This document shows positions 50,634 to 60,234 of a stretch of DNA of 64,000 nucleotides, one piece after another (position 1 is the stretch's first letter; the number at the start of each line of letters is the position of its first letter). The notes under the pieces are model-generated. The model did not search any database. It was not told the origin of the DNA and saw nothing but the letters and a program-made list of their open reading frames with translations. Position numbers and translations under genes: made by a program. Source of the stretch: Xylanimonas cellulosilytica DSM 15894 (GTDB taxonomy: Bacteria > Actinomycetota > Actinomycetes > Actinomycetales > Cellulomonadaceae); NCBI RefSeq assembly GCF_000024965.1, contig NC_013530.1:3658001-3722000 (forward strand), written 5' to 3'.

Positions 50634-50732
50634 TGTGGACGGGGATGTGGACCAGGGTGTGGACGAGTCCCCGATACTGTGCACAGCCGGTGGACAACCA
50701 TGTGCACAACTGGGGATCTCACCTGTGTACAA
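50634..50732. promoter_or_regulatory. Cluster of DnaA-box-like 9-mers upstream of dnaB
   Basis: Seven same-orientation near matches to TGTGGACAA start at 50634, 50646, 50658, 50678, 50689, 50701 and 50724; five of them differ at one position and two at two. Spacings are 12, 12, 20, 11, 12 and 23 bp. They lie in the dnaB/MATE divergent region (50514-50791), which holds no gene. Possible DnaA-binding locus (regulatory or titration). Confidence 0.5.
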
Positions 50733-50791
50733 CGCCATCCACCCTGCGCGACCTGCGCAGACGTTTCCCTCAGCCTGTGGAGGAAAAGAAG

Positions 50792-52135
50792 TTGAGTGAG
50801 ACGCATCGCATGCGACGGTCCACCGGTCGGATCGACCGCGAGATCCTCGCGCTCGCCGTTCCCGCGCTCGGCGCGCTGGTCGCCGAACCGCTGTTCGTCC
50901 TCGTCGACTCCGCCGTCGTCGGGCACCTGGGGACGCCGCAGCTCGCGGGCCTGAGCCTGGCCTCGAACCTGCTGGTCCTGCTGGTCGGGCTGTGCGTCTT
51001 CCTCGCCTACGCCACCACTGCCTCGGTCGCCCGCCTCACCGGGGCCGGGCGGGAGCGCGAGGCCCTCCAGTCCGGTGTGGACGGCATGTGGCTCGCGCTC
51101 CTCGTCGGCGCGGTCCTGGCCACCGCCCTGTGGCTCGCGGCGCCGTGGGCCACCAGCGCGCTCGGCGGCACCGGGGAGACCGCACAGCATGCCGTCACCT
51201 ACCTGCGCTGGTCAGCGCCCGGCCTGCCCGGCATGCTCCTCGTCCTCGCCGCCACGGGCGTGCTGCGCGGCCTCAAGGACACCCGCACCCCGCTGGTGGT
51301 CGCGTCCACCGGGGCGGTGGTCAACGCCGTCCTCAACGTCTCGCTCGTCTACGGCGCCGGCCTCGGCATCATGGGCTCGGCCCTGGGCACCGCCCTCACG
51401 CAGATCGGCATGGGCGTCACGCTGGTCGTCGTCGTCGTGCGCGGGGCCCGACGACGCGGCGCCTCGTTGCGGCCCGCCGCCGGCGGCATCTGGGCCAACG
51501 CCGCCGCCGGAGCGCCTCTGCTCGTCCGCACCGCCTCCCTGCGGCTCGCCATCCTCCTGACGGTCGCGGTGGCGACGCGGCTCGGCGACGTCACGCTCGC
51601 CGGGTACCAGGTGGTCGCCAGCCTGTGGGGCCTGGCCGCGTTCACGCTCGACGCCCTCGCCATCGCCGCCCAGGCCCTCGTCGGGCACGGGCTCGGGGCG
51701 GGCGACGTCGGCCGGGTCCGCACCGTGCTGCGTCGCTGCCTGCGCTGGGGCGTCACCGCGGGCGCCGTCATCGGCGTCGTGCTCGCCGCCGCGGGGTGGT
51801 GGATCGCCCCGCTCTTCACGTCCGACGACGCCGTCCGCGCCGCCGTGGCAGCCGGGCTCGTGGTGTGCGGGCTGCTCATGCCGATGGCGGGGTACGTGTT
51901 CGTGCTCGACGGCGTCCTCATCGGCGCCGGGGACGGCCGATACCTGGCCGCCGTCGGCATGCTGACCCTCGTCGTATACGCACCGTTCGCCGTCGCGGTG
52001 GGCGTGTGGGCGCCGAGCGGCGCCGCAGGGCTGGCGTGGCTGTGGGCCGCCTTCGCGGGCGTCTTCATGTTCACACGCGCCCTGACGACCGGCCTGCGCG
52101 CCCGCGGCACCCGCTGGCTCGTCACAGGCGTCTGA
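50792..52135 (+). CDS. MATE-family efflux transporter (DinF-like)
   Basis: 447 residues, twelve hydrophobic helices in two MatE repeats. It shows ILALAVPALGALVAEPLFVLVDSAVVGHLG, then GVLRGLKDTRTPLVVASTGAVVNAVLN, the start and mid motifs of the DinF branch. TTG 50792 is the best start because GGAGGA lies 7-8 bases upstream; ATG 50810 is an alternative. Na+/H+-driven export of cationic drugs is the family role. Sits between dnaB and rplI in the opposite orientation. Confidence 0.9.
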   Translation: MSETHRMRRSTGRIDREILALAVPALGALVAEPLFVLVDSAVVGHLGTPQLAGLSLASNLLVLLVGLCVFLAYATTASVARLTGAGREREALQSGVDGMWLALLVGAVLATALWLAAPWATSALGGTGETAQHAVTYLRWSAPGLPGMLLVLAATGVLRGLKDTRTPLVVASTGAVVNAVLNVSLVYGAGLGIMGSALGTALTQIGMGVTLVVVVVRGARRRGASLRPAAGGIWANAAAGAPLLVRTASLRLAILLTVAVATRLGDVTLAGYQVVASLWGLAAFTLDALAIAAQALVGHGLGAGDVGRVRTVLRRCLRWGVTAGAVIGVVLAAAGWWIAPLFTSDDAVRAAVAAGLVVCGLLMPMAGYVFVLDGVLIGAGDGRYLAAVGMLTLVVYAPFAVAVGVWAPSGAAGLAWLWAAFAGVFMFTRALTTGLRARGTRWLVTGV

Positions 52136-52154
52136 CGCGGCGGCGAGCTCCGTG

Positions 52155-52189
52155 GGATGACTCGCGAACCACCCGTTGGCGAGTCATCC
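52155..52189 (+). terminator. Hairpin terminator of the MATE gene
   Basis: GGATGACTCGC/GCGAGTCATCC 11-bp perfect stem, 13-nt loop, 20 bp past the MATE stop. Confidence 0.65.
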
Positions 52190-52223
52190 GACGGACGCCG
52201 ACCGCGGCCCCACCGCGGAACGG

Positions 52224-52272
52224 CGAACGGGCCCTGGCTCCCGGAGACTTCCCGGGGGCCAGGGCCCGTTCG
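52224..52272 (-). terminator. Hairpin terminator of the rpsF-ssb-rpsR-rplI operon
   Basis: CGAACGGGCCCTGGC pairs perfectly with GCCAGGGCCCGTTCG (15 bp), inner extension CCCGG/CCGGG, 14 bp beyond the rplI stop. Confidence 0.75.
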
Positions 52273-52285
52273 TACGCTCAGTGCG

Positions 52286-52741
52286 TCAGGCCGAGACGAC
52301 CTTGACGTTGATCTTCGCCGACACCTCGGGGTGCAGGCGCACCGACACGGTGTACTCACCGGTCGACTTGATCGGCTGGGCGATCTCGATCTTGCGCTTG
52401 TCGACGGCCGGGGCACCGGCAGCGGTCACCGCGGCGGCGATGTCCGACGTCGTCACGGCGCCGAAGAGGCGGCCGGACTCACCCGACTTCGCCGTCACGA
52501 CGACGGCGTTCTCACCGAGGGCCGCGGCGATCGCCTTGGCCTCGTCGAGCGTCGCGATCTCGCGGGACTTGCGAGCCTTGCGGATCGCAGCGACCTGCGA
52601 CTCGAAGCCCTTGGTCCACGGGGTCGCAAGGTTGCGGGGGATGAGGTAGTTGCGGGCGTAGCCCGACTTGACCTCGACGACATCGCCGGGCTCACCGAGA
52701 CCGGTGACCTCGTGCGTCAGGATCAGCTTGGAAACAGCCAT
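52286..52741 (-). CDS. rplI: 50S ribosomal protein L9
   Basis: 151 residues. [20 protein letters not shown] and [24 protein letters not shown] form the N-terminal domain. A long connecting helix follows, then a C-terminal domain ending [18 protein letters not shown]. Last gene of the rpsF-ssb-rpsR-rplI operon, followed by a strong hairpin. Structural protein of the large subunit near the L1 stalk base. Confidence 0.97.
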   Translation of the reverse strand: MAVSKLILTHEVTGLGEPGDVVEVKSGYARNYLIPRNLATPWTKGFESQVAAIRKARKSREIATLDEAKAIAAALGENAVVVTAKSGESGRLFGAVTTSDIAAAVTAAGAPAVDKRKIEIAQPIKSTGEYTVSVRLHPEVSAKINVKVVSA

Positions 52742-52763
52742 GATTGCTCCAGTCCTTCCTGAC

Positions 52764-53000
52764 TCAGCGGGCCGACGACGAGTACGGCAGCAGGGCCATC
52801 TCGCGCGCGTTCTTGACGGCCTTGGCGATCTGGCGCTGCTCCTGGACGGAGACGCCGGTCACGCGACGGGCACGGATCTTGCCGCGGTCGGAGATGAACT
52901 TGCGCAGCAGAGCCGTGTCCTTGTAGTCGACGGACTCGATCTTCGCCGTCTTCAGCGGGTTCGACTTCTTCTTGGGCTTACGCACCACAGGCTTTGCCAT
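52764..53000 (-). CDS. rpsR: 30S ribosomal protein S18
   Basis: 78 residues, [20 protein letters not shown], then [19 protein letters not shown]-like core and [31 protein letters not shown], the conserved S18 sequence that pairs with S6 on the platform. No zinc-binding CxxC cysteines. Third gene of the operon, 22 bp before rplI. Confidence 0.97.
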   Translation of the reverse strand: MAKPVVRKPKKKSNPLKTAKIESVDYKDTALLRKFISDRGKIRARRVTGVSVQEQRQIAKAVKNAREMALLPYSSSAR

Positions 53001-53048
53001 GGTGTTGCTCCTTCTGGGAGAAAGTGTGATCTGGGGAGGTGGTGCCGG

Positions 53049-53618
53049 TCAGAACGGAGGCTCGTCGTTGAACGAGCCGCCCGACGACGCGGGGCCCGCA
53101 GAGGCCCACGGGTCGTTCTGCTGACCGCCACCGGAAGATCCGAATCCCCCACCCTGCTGGCCGCCGCCGTAGCCGCCACCCTGCTGGCCGAAGCCACCCT
53201 GGTTGCCGCCACCGCCGAAGCCACCACTCTGGTTGCCGCCACCGCCACCCGAGCGCGGCGTCCGGGTCACCTTCGCCGAGGCGTACCTCAGCGACGGGCC
53301 GACCTCGTCCACCTGCATCTCGACGACGGTGCGCTTCTCGCCCTGCTGCGTCTCGTACGAGCGCTGCGTCAGACGGCCCTGCACGATCACGCGCATGCCC
53401 TTCGTCAGCGACTCGGCCACGTTCTCGGCAGCCTCACGCCAGACCGAGCAGCGCATGAACAGCGCGTCGCCGTCCTTCCACTCGTTGGCCTGGCGGTCGA
53501 ACGTCCGCGGCGTCGAGGCCACGGTGAAGCTCGCCACTGCAGCACCGGAGTTGGTGAATCGCAGCTCCGGGTCCGCCGTCAGGTTTCCGACGACGGTGAT
53601 GATCGTCTCACCAGCCAT
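53049..53618 (-). CDS. ssb: Single-stranded DNA-binding protein
   Basis: 189 residues. The OB-fold (1-115) has [20 protein letters not shown] and [21 protein letters not shown], followed by a Gly/Gln-rich disordered linker ([20 protein letters not shown] type) and the acidic tip NDEPPF that recruits partner proteins. Binds exposed DNA at forks and repair sites. Second gene of the ribosomal operon, between rpsF and rpsR. Confidence 0.98.
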   Translation of the reverse strand: MAGETIITVVGNLTADPELRFTNSGAAVASFTVASTPRTFDRQANEWKDGDALFMRCSVWREAAENVAESLTKGMRVIVQGRLTQRSYETQQGEKRTVVEMQVDEVGPSLRYASAKVTRTPRSGGGGGNQSGGFGGGGNQGGFGQQGGGYGGGQQGGGFGSSGGGQQNDPWASAGPASSGGSFNDEPPF

Positions 53619-53735
53619 GTGTGCAAGCTCCTTCGTTCGACTGAGTGTGCGCCGTAGACGCGGTCCTGGGCGATCCCATCAGGTACCACCGACAGTGGTC
53701 CACCCGACGGGCGCGGGGGAATATTCGGATCAGTC

Positions 53736-54032
53736 TCAGCGAGCGTCCGTGCGCAGGATCTTGGTACGCAGCACGGCCTCGTTCAGGCCGAGCTGGCGGT
53801 CCAGCTCCTTCGCGGTGTCGGACGTGGCGGTGAAGTCCACGACGGCGTAGATGCCCTCGGACTTCTTGTTGATGTCGAACGCCATGCGGCGGCGACCCCA
53901 GATGTCCACCTTGTCGACAGAGCCGCCCTGGGTCGAGATGACCGACAGGTACTTCTCGAGCGACGGGGCGACGGTGCGCTCCTCGACCTCCGGGTCCAGG
54001 ATCACCATCAGTTCGTACTGACGCATGCTCAT
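53736..54032 (-). CDS. rpsF: 30S ribosomal protein S6
   Basis: 98 residues, [20 protein letters not shown] then [31 protein letters not shown], the S6 core. ATG 54032 has GAGGAGGT five bases upstream. First gene of the operon; a small hairpin precedes the ribosome site and may serve in S6:S18 autoregulation. Confidence 0.97.
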   Translation of the reverse strand: MSMRQYELMVILDPEVEERTVAPSLEKYLSVISTQGGSVDKVDIWGRRRMAFDINKKSEGIYAVVDFTATSDTAKELDRQLGLNEAVLRTKILRTDAR

Positions 54033-54055
54033 ACCCACCTCCTCTGGTCTGTGCG

Positions 54056-54074
54056 GCCACGGTCCATCCGTGGC
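54056..54074 (-). promoter_or_regulatory. Leader hairpin of rpsF, possible S6:S18 control site
   Basis: A GCCACGG-ATGGA-CCGTGGC perfect 7-bp hairpin lies 24 nt before the rpsF start on the coding strand. S6:S18 autoregulation through a leader hairpin is known in other bacteria. Position supports it but the bulged CCG motif was not confirmed. Confidence 0.3.
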
Positions 54075-54175
54075 AGAAGGGGTTGGTGCGTCGCTGTGCC
54101 TTGCGCCGCGCCCGGGAGCGGGTACGGGAAGCCACAGACAGTCGACCAGGATACCCGACTCCGGGCCGACGGCAG

Positions 54176-54202
54176 GCCGGGTGTCCGGTGCGAGCACCCG
54201 GC
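54176..54202 (-). terminator. Hairpin terminator of the first PBP gene
   Basis: GCCGGGTG (54176-54183) pairs with CACCCGGC (54195-54202), 11-nt loop, 8 bp past the PBP stop. Confidence 0.55.
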
Positions 54203-54209
54203 CCGGCCG

Positions 54210-56636
54210 TCACGCCTCGGTGCCGCCCGTGGCGTCGTCCGCATCGACGTCGTCGGTACCGCCGGGGCCGTTGCCGCCGTTCCCGCCGTTGCTGCCATTC
54301 CCACCGTTCCCACCGTTCCCACCGCCGGCCGGCGGTGCGGGCGGGGGCGCGGGGGCGGGCTCCGGCGGGCCGCCTGAGACCCGGACGGTGACCGTCGACC
54401 CCGGCGGCACCGGGGTACCGCTCGGCGTGACACCGAGGACGGTCCCCTCGGGCTGGGTGGACTCGACGACCTCGACGCGGGACTGCAGCCCGAGACCGGA
54501 GAGCGTGCCGGTCACCTGGCCCACCGACTGCCCGGCCAGGCCGTCGGGCACCGTGACCCAGCCCGCGTGCGGGTCGGCCTGCTCGTCGTCGGCGTCTCCG
54601 TACTCCGGCTCCTCGACCGGCTCCTCGACCGGCGTCTCCACCGGCCGTGCGGTGCGCGTCGGGGTGTAGGACGGGAAGGCCTGGACCTCCATGCCCTCGG
54701 TCGCGACGTGCATGAAGTCGGTCCACGCCCGGGCCGGGAACGTGCTGCCCGTCATGCCCGTGCGGTGGTTGGCCCACTGCCCGAACGGCTCGATCGGCTC
54801 CAGCCGGCCGTCGCGCTCCTGCTGCAGCCCGACGACGGTGACGAGCTGCGGCACGAACCCGGCGAACCACGACGAGACGTTCCCGTTCGAGGTGCCGGTC
54901 TTGCCGGCGGCCGGACGACGCTCGCCGTTCAGCCCCCGCAGCTCGCGTGCGGTACGCCCGGAGCCGTTCTCGACGGTCTGCTCGAGGGTGTGCGTGGCGG
55001 CCGCCATGACCTGCGGGTCGAACTCGGGCGTGCGCGCCGTCGGGCCGGTGTGGACCAGCGTGCCGTCCAGCTCGCGCACCTCGCGCACGACGTGGGGGGT
55101 GACGCGGTCGCCACCGTTCGCGATGGTCGAGTACGCCGTCGCCAGGTCCAGCACGCTCACGCTGGACGGGCCGAGCACGTTCGACGGCACGGCGGGGATG
55201 TCGACGGACTCCGGGATGCCGAGCCGGTGCGCGACCTCGACGGTGCGCTCCGGACCGACCTCGACGTTGAGCTGCGCGAAGACGGTGTTGACCGAGTCCG
55301 CCATCGCGTCGACCAGGTCGATGCTGCCGAAGTGCCGCCCGCCGAAGTTCCGCGGGCCCTGGTTCCCGTTCGCCGGGTCCCAGCCCGGGATGACCCGCTG
55401 GCTGCGCCCGTCGAACCGCTCGCCGAGGGAGCGCCCGTCCTCGAGCGCCGCGATGAGCGTGAACGGCTTGAACGTCGAGCCCGCCTGCGCGCTGCCCCGG
55501 GTCGCGGTGTTGAACTGCCGCTCCAGGTAGTCCAGCCCGCCGAACAGGGCGCGGATCTCGCCCGTCTCCGGGTCCATCGACGCCAGGCTCACCGACAGCG
55601 CGTCGGGGTCCGCGGGATGGTCCCCCTCGAACGCCGACTGCGCGACGGCGACCGCCGCGTCCTGGAGCACCGGGTCGATCGTGGTGACGATGTGCAGCCC
55701 GCGCGTGCGCAGCTGCTCGGGGCGGTCACGGAACGCGTCGGTGTCGGAGAGCTCGCGGATGACCTCGTTGACCAGGAAGCCCGCCTGCCCGCCGAGGGTG
55801 TTGGTCGCCGTCGGGCGGGGCAGGAACTCCGGGAACTCCGCCTCGGCGCGCTGCTCCGCGGTGATGAGCCCTTGGCTGTACATGCGGTTGATGTTGCGGT
55901 GCCAGCGCGTGCGGGCACGCTCCTCGTTGACGCCCGGGTCCCAGTTGTTGGGCGAGGGGATGATGCCCGCGAGCATCGCCGCCTCGGACAGCGTCAGCTC
56001 GCTGGCGGGCTTGCCGAAGTACGCCTGCGCCGCGGCCTCGACCCCGAAGACGCCGCGGCCCCAGTAGATGGTGTTGAGGTACGCCTCGAGGATGTCCTCC
56101 TTGGGCGTGCTCTGCGTGACCTGGACGGCCATGATCGCCTCGCGGAACTTGCCCACGACGTCCGAGACCGCGTCGGTCCGGGTGCGCTCGATGTACTGCA
56201 TCGTCAGCGTGGAGCCGCCCTGGGTGGGCTGCCCTCGCAGGTTGTTCCACAGCGCGCGGGCGAACCCGCGCGGGTCGACGCCGGGGTTGGTCCAGAAGGT
56301 CGCGTCCTCCGAGGCGACGACGGCGTCGCCGACGTAGCTCGGCAGGTCCTCGAGGCGGACGAGCTGGCGGCGGGCGCCCAGCCGGCCGATCTCCGTCTCG
56401 CCGTCGGAGAAGAAGATCGTCGTCGTCTGGTGCGTGATGTCGCCGAGGTTGTCCGGCACCGTCGTCGTCACCCAGGCCGCGGCGAGCGTGCCGGTGCCGA
56501 GCGCGACGACGCCGACGAACATGCCGACGACGATGCGCCACGACGGCACCCAGCGGTGGATCGGACCCTTGCCACGGCGCGGGTAGTTCCACAACCCGCG
56601 ACGACGGGTCGCCTGGCGTCTGCCTGAGGTGGCCAC
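54210..56636 (-). CDS. Class A bifunctional penicillin-binding protein with PASTA domain
   Basis: 808 residues. The cytoplasmic start has NYPRRGKGPIHRWVPSW, then a transmembrane helix at about 33-55. In the glycosyltransferase domain the catalytic Glu110 is in VVASEDATFW, and GGSTLTMQYIERT follows. The transpeptidase motifs are SxxK at Ser387/Lys390 (GSTFKPF), SxN at 448-450, and KTG at 579-581 (GKTGTSNGN). A PASTA domain spans about 686-755, then a Gly/Asn-rich tail. Polymerises and cross-links peptidoglycan outside the membrane. Separated from the second, paralogous PBP gene at 56838-59315 by 201 bp. Confidence 0.95.
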   Translation of the reverse strand: MATSGRRQATRRRGLWNYPRRGKGPIHRWVPSWRIVVGMFVGVVALGTGTLAAAWVTTTVPDNLGDITHQTTTIFFSDGETEIGRLGARRQLVRLEDLPSYVGDAVVASEDATFWTNPGVDPRGFARALWNNLRGQPTQGGSTLTMQYIERTRTDAVSDVVGKFREAIMAVQVTQSTPKEDILEAYLNTIYWGRGVFGVEAAAQAYFGKPASELTLSEAAMLAGIIPSPNNWDPGVNEERARTRWHRNINRMYSQGLITAEQRAEAEFPEFLPRPTATNTLGGQAGFLVNEVIRELSDTDAFRDRPEQLRTRGLHIVTTIDPVLQDAAVAVAQSAFEGDHPADPDALSVSLASMDPETGEIRALFGGLDYLERQFNTATRGSAQAGSTFKPFTLIAALEDGRSLGERFDGRSQRVIPGWDPANGNQGPRNFGGRHFGSIDLVDAMADSVNTVFAQLNVEVGPERTVEVAHRLGIPESVDIPAVPSNVLGPSSVSVLDLATAYSTIANGGDRVTPHVVREVRELDGTLVHTGPTARTPEFDPQVMAAATHTLEQTVENGSGRTARELRGLNGERRPAAGKTGTSNGNVSSWFAGFVPQLVTVVGLQQERDGRLEPIEPFGQWANHRTGMTGSTFPARAWTDFMHVATEGMEVQAFPSYTPTRTARPVETPVEEPVEEPEYGDADDEQADPHAGWVTVPDGLAGQSVGQVTGTLSGLGLQSRVEVVESTQPEGTVLGVTPSGTPVPPGSTVTVRVSGGPPEPAPAPPPAPPAGGGNGGNGGNGSNGGNGGNGPGGTDDVDADDATGGTEA

Positions 56637-56793
56637 GTCTGCATTTCCTCCCGGTCGGGCGACCGGGTAGGGCCCCGGCCGGCGCGGGACCCTGGTGACA
56701 GGGCTCCGCCTCGACCGTGCACGCTAGGAGAACGGGTGCGGCGGGTGGCCGGGATCGGCGCGGTCCGCACCCGTCGGTGGCCCGCCTTCCCGG

Positions 56794-56822
56794 GAAGGGC
56801 CGGTGCGCTTCACCGGCCCTTC
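56794..56822 (-). terminator. Hairpin terminator of the second PBP gene
   Basis: GAAGGGCCGGTG pairs perfectly with CACCGGCCCTTC (12 bp, 5-nt loop), 15 bp past the stop. Confidence 0.75.
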
Positions 56823-56837
56823 ACACGGGGAGACGAC

Positions 56838-59315
56838 TCAGTCGTCGGTTCCTGGCACCACCGGCAGTCCCGGCAGTGCCGGATCCGCCGCGTCCGCCGG
56901 CGGCGACTGCGTCGGGTCCGGGGAAGGCTCCTGGGTCGCGGTCTCCGACGGCTCCGGGGTCGAGGTGTCCTCGGGCGTCGGGTCCGGCGTCGGGTCCTCG
57001 CCGCCGGACGCGCTGCGGCCGGTGGAGACGTCCACGGTGATGGTGGAGCCCGGGGGCACGGTGCTGCCCTCGCCCGACACCGCGAGCACGGTCCCCTTCC
57101 GCTGGTCGGAGTCGACCGGGCTCGGCCGGACCTTCAGCCCGAGCTTCTCGAGCGTCTGGGTCACCTTGGCGATGTCGCGGCCCGTGAGGTTCCGGGGCAC
57201 CTCGGCCCACCCAGCCTGCGGGTCGACGGGTTCAGCCTCTTCGGTCGGCTCGTCCGTCGGGGTCTCCTCCTCCGACGGGGTCGGCGACGGCAACGGGCGC
57301 GGCGGCGTGTACGCCGGGAACTCCATGACGGGGGCGCCGTCGAGGGCCACCTTCATGAAGTCGGTCCAGGCGCGCACCGGGAAGGTGCTGCCGGTGATGG
57401 TCTTGCCCGCCCACTGCCCGAACGGCGAGATGTCCACGACGTTGCCGGACTCGTCCTCCTGCATGAGGCCGACGACGGTGACCATCTGTGGCACGTACCC
57501 GGCGAACCAGGCCGACTTGTTGTCGTTCGAGGTACCGGTCTTGCCGGCCACCGGACGGTTCAGCTCCTGCGCGGTCCGGCCCGAGCCGTCGGTGACGACG
57601 TGGGTCAGCGCATAGGTGACGGCCGCGATGTTGTTCGGGTCGAACGACGTGCGGGTGGGGTTGGTCGGCCCGGTGTAGATGAGGCTCTCCTCCAGGTCGG
57701 TCACCTGCCGCACCACGTGCGGGGTGACGCGGGAGCCACCGTTCGCGAGCGTCGCGTACGCCGTCGCGAGGTCCACCGGGCGCACCGTCGCGGTACCGAG
57801 CACGTTCGCGTTGTTGGCGTCGATCCAGCCCGGCGTCAGCTTCTCCTTCTGCGTCGGGTTCGCGGGGTCCTTCACCGGGTCCGGGATGCCGAGCTCGTGC
57901 GCGACGTCCACGAGGCGCTGCGGCCCGATCGCCATGTTGAGCTGCGCATAGACCGAGTTGACCGACTCCGCCGTAGCCTCCACGAGGTCGAGGTTGTAGT
58001 AGTTGATCCCGTTGAAGTTGCGGGGTCCCTTCCCGTCGCCCCAGCCCGGCAGCGGCATCTGGCTCTGGCCGTCGAACCGCTCGTTGAGCTGGTGGCCGTC
58101 CTCGAGGGCGCCGAGCAGCGTGAACGGCTTGAAGGTCGAGCCGCCCTGCGCGCCGCCCTGCATGGCGAAGTTGAACTGGCCGCCCGGCGCCTCCTTCGCG
58201 ATGTAGTCCGTGCCGCCGTAGACGGCACGCAGCTCACCTGTCGCGGGATCCATCGACACCAGGCCGATCCGCAGCCGCGGGTCGGCGGGGTTGTCGCCCT
58301 CGTAGGCCGTCGCGGCGATGGCGGCCGCCTGGTCCTGCAGCGGCTTGTCGATCGTGGTGACGATCTTCAGGCCCCGGGTGCGCAGGCGGTCGTCGCGGAA
58401 CGGCTCCATGTCGCCGATCTCGTTCTCGATCATGCGCACGATGTAGCCGGTCTGCCCGCCCAGGGAGTTGGACGGCTCGGGGCGCGGCATGAAGTGCTCG
58501 GGGAAGACGGCCTCGGCACGCTCCGCCGCGCTGATCAACCCCTGATCGAGCATGCGGTTCAGCACGCGGTTCCAACGGCGCTCGGCCTGGTCCACGTTGA
58601 CGCCCGGGTCCCACCTGTTGGGCGACGGGATGATGCCCGCGAGCAGGGCTGCCTCGGAGAGCGTCAGCTCCTCGGCCGGCTTCGCGAAGTAGGCCTGCGC
58701 GGCCGCGCCGATGCCGTTGACGTTGCGGCCCCAGTAGATGGTGTTGAGGTAGCTCTGAAGGATCTCGTCCTTCGGCACCGACCGCGTCACCTTGACCGCG
58801 ATGATCATCTCGCGGACCTTGCCGAGGTAGCTCGTCTCGGAGTCGGTCAGGGTGCGCTCGACGTACTGCTGCGTCAGCGTCGAACCGCCCTGGCGGGCGC
58901 CCGTGGTCAGGTTGGTCCACAGCGCACGGGCCAGGCCACGCGGATCGACTCCCGAGTTGGTGCGGAAGGTCGAGTCCTCGGAGGCGATGACGGCGTCGGC
59001 GACGTAGGGGGGCAGGTTGGCCAGGCCGACCTTGATGCGGGTCTCGTTCTGGATCGTCGTGAGCTCGGTGACGCCGTCCGAGTAGTAGATGGTCGTGACC
59101 TGGTTGTTGATCGAGTCGAGGCCCTCGGGGATCGCCGTCGACGCGTAGGCGGCGACCGCCACGCCCGCACCGAGCGCGAAGAACCCGAGGAACGCGCCGA
59201 CGACGACGCGCCAGGACGGGATCCAGCGGTGGATGGGGCCCTTGCCCCGTCGCGGGTAGTTGAAGAACCTGCGAGCGCCCTTCGCCGGACGGCGTGCGCT
59301 CCCTGTGGCTGCCAC
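56838..59315 (-). CDS. Class A bifunctional penicillin-binding protein with PASTA domain (second copy)
   Basis: 825 residues, paralogous to the PBP at 54210-56636. The same cytoplasmic NYPRRGKGPIHRWIPSW, a transmembrane helix at about 36-58, the glycosyltransferase with Glu113 in VIASEDSTFR, and transpeptidase Ser393/Lys396 in GSTFKPF. It also has the KTG motif in AGKTGTSNDN and one PASTA domain at about 690-760, followed by a Pro/Thr/Ser/Glu-rich tail instead of a Gly/Asn tail. Own terminator and upstream region, so independently transcribed. ATG 59315. Confidence 0.95.
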   Translation of the reverse strand: MAATGSARRPAKGARRFFNYPRRGKGPIHRWIPSWRVVVGAFLGFFALGAGVAVAAYASTAIPEGLDSINNQVTTIYYSDGVTELTTIQNETRIKVGLANLPPYVADAVIASEDSTFRTNSGVDPRGLARALWTNLTTGARQGGSTLTQQYVERTLTDSETSYLGKVREMIIAVKVTRSVPKDEILQSYLNTIYWGRNVNGIGAAAQAYFAKPAEELTLSEAALLAGIIPSPNRWDPGVNVDQAERRWNRVLNRMLDQGLISAAERAEAVFPEHFMPRPEPSNSLGGQTGYIVRMIENEIGDMEPFRDDRLRTRGLKIVTTIDKPLQDQAAAIAATAYEGDNPADPRLRIGLVSMDPATGELRAVYGGTDYIAKEAPGGQFNFAMQGGAQGGSTFKPFTLLGALEDGHQLNERFDGQSQMPLPGWGDGKGPRNFNGINYYNLDLVEATAESVNSVYAQLNMAIGPQRLVDVAHELGIPDPVKDPANPTQKEKLTPGWIDANNANVLGTATVRPVDLATAYATLANGGSRVTPHVVRQVTDLEESLIYTGPTNPTRTSFDPNNIAAVTYALTHVVTDGSGRTAQELNRPVAGKTGTSNDNKSAWFAGYVPQMVTVVGLMQEDESGNVVDISPFGQWAGKTITGSTFPVRAWTDFMKVALDGAPVMEFPAYTPPRPLPSPTPSEEETPTDEPTEEAEPVDPQAGWAEVPRNLTGRDIAKVTQTLEKLGLKVRPSPVDSDQRKGTVLAVSGEGSTVPPGSTITVDVSTGRSASGGEDPTPDPTPEDTSTPEPSETATQEPSPDPTQSPPADAADPALPGLPVVPGTDD

Positions 59316-59549
59316 GTCCTGACTTCCTCCCGGTCGACCCGCTGCCTCGTCGGCGGCCCGCGCGTGGGCACGTCCGCTCCGTCGCAGAACACTAGGGGAT
59401 CGCGGCGTCGGGCAGCCCTGTGCACGGCGCTGGCGGGTAGTTCAGTACAGAACGACCACGACGCGCTCCGCCGAACCTTCACAAACGACGTCGGGCCCAG
59501 GACGTTGCGCCAACCGGTGAACAGGCGTACGGTCGCGATTCCTACGATG

Positions 59550-59562
59550 TATCGAGTCGATA
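59550..59562. promoter_or_regulatory. Candidate PadR operator
   Basis: TATCGA-G-TCGATA, a perfect palindrome, 30 bp ahead of the padR GTG and just after a TACGAT that could be a -10. The 277-bp region 59316-59592 contains no gene. Confidence 0.55.
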
Positions 59563-59592
59563 GGTCAGATCAGATCCGAGGAGGTGTCCCCC

Positions 59593-60234
59593 GTGCGCAG
59601 TCGCTCGACCGTGCTCGAGACCGCCGTCCTCGGCCTGCTCAGCTCGTCGCCGCTGCACGGGTACGAGCTGCGCAAGCGGCTCGCTCTCCTGCTCGGCCCG
59701 TTCCGGGCCTTCAGCTACGGCACGCTCTACCCGGCGCTGCGCTCCCTGCAAGAACGTGGCCTCATCGCGACGACGGAGCCCGCCCCGGCGGGTGCCGGCG
59801 GCCCGCGCACCGCGGCCGCACGCCGCAACGCCGGCCTGGAACCCGTGCCCCCGCTGTCCGGCCGCCGCGGCCGTATCGTCTACGAGCTCACGGCTGAGGG
59901 CAAGGAGCACCTCCAGTCCGTGCTGTCCTCCAGCGGCCCTGCCGCCTGGGAGGACGAGAACTTCGACGTCCGCTTCGCGCTCTTCGCGCAGACCGACGCC
60001 GACACCCGCCTGCGGATCCTCGAGGGCCGGCGTACCCGGCTCACCGAGAAGCTGGAGGCGGTCAAGGAGTCCGCAGCTCGCACCCGTGAGCGGCTCGACG
60101 AGTACACGCTCGAGCTGCAACGTCACGGGCTCGAGCAGGTCGAGCGCGAGGTGCGCTGGCTGGACGACCTCATCACCCAGGAGCGGGGCCGCGTGACGCG
60201 CGACCCCCGAAAGAATCAGAAGGAGCGAGGATGA
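59593..60234 (+). CDS. PadR-family transcriptional regulator
   Basis: 213 residues. PadR N-terminal winged helix: [55 protein letters not shown] 40-residue Ala/Pro/Arg-rich insert follows, then the Vir-type coiled-coil domain ([11 protein letters not shown] to DDLITQERG). GTG 59593 is chosen (GAGGAGGT at spacing 7). Overlaps the inositol synthase ATG by ATGA, so the pair is co-translated; conserved actinobacterial arrangement, suggesting it regulates ino1. Confidence 0.92.
   Translation: MRSRSTVLETAVLGLLSSSPLHGYELRKRLALLLGPFRAFSYGTLYPALRSLQERGLIATTEPAPAGAGGPRTAAARRNAGLEPVPPLSGRRGRIVYELTAEGKEHLQSVLSSSGPAAWEDENFDVRFALFAQTDADTRLRILEGRRTRLTEKLEAVKESAARTRERLDEYTLELQRHGLEQVEREVRWLDDLITQERGRVTRDPRKNQKERG

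Noticed and set aside
50514-50791. oriC in the dnaB upstream region
   Set aside because: DnaA-like sites are present but no dnaA/dnaN genes and no AT-rich unwinding tract; kept only as a DnaA-site finding.
56736-59897. 1053-residue frame antisense to the second PBP
   Set aside because: Antisense shadow of a clear PBP gene; composition typical of high-GC reverse frames.
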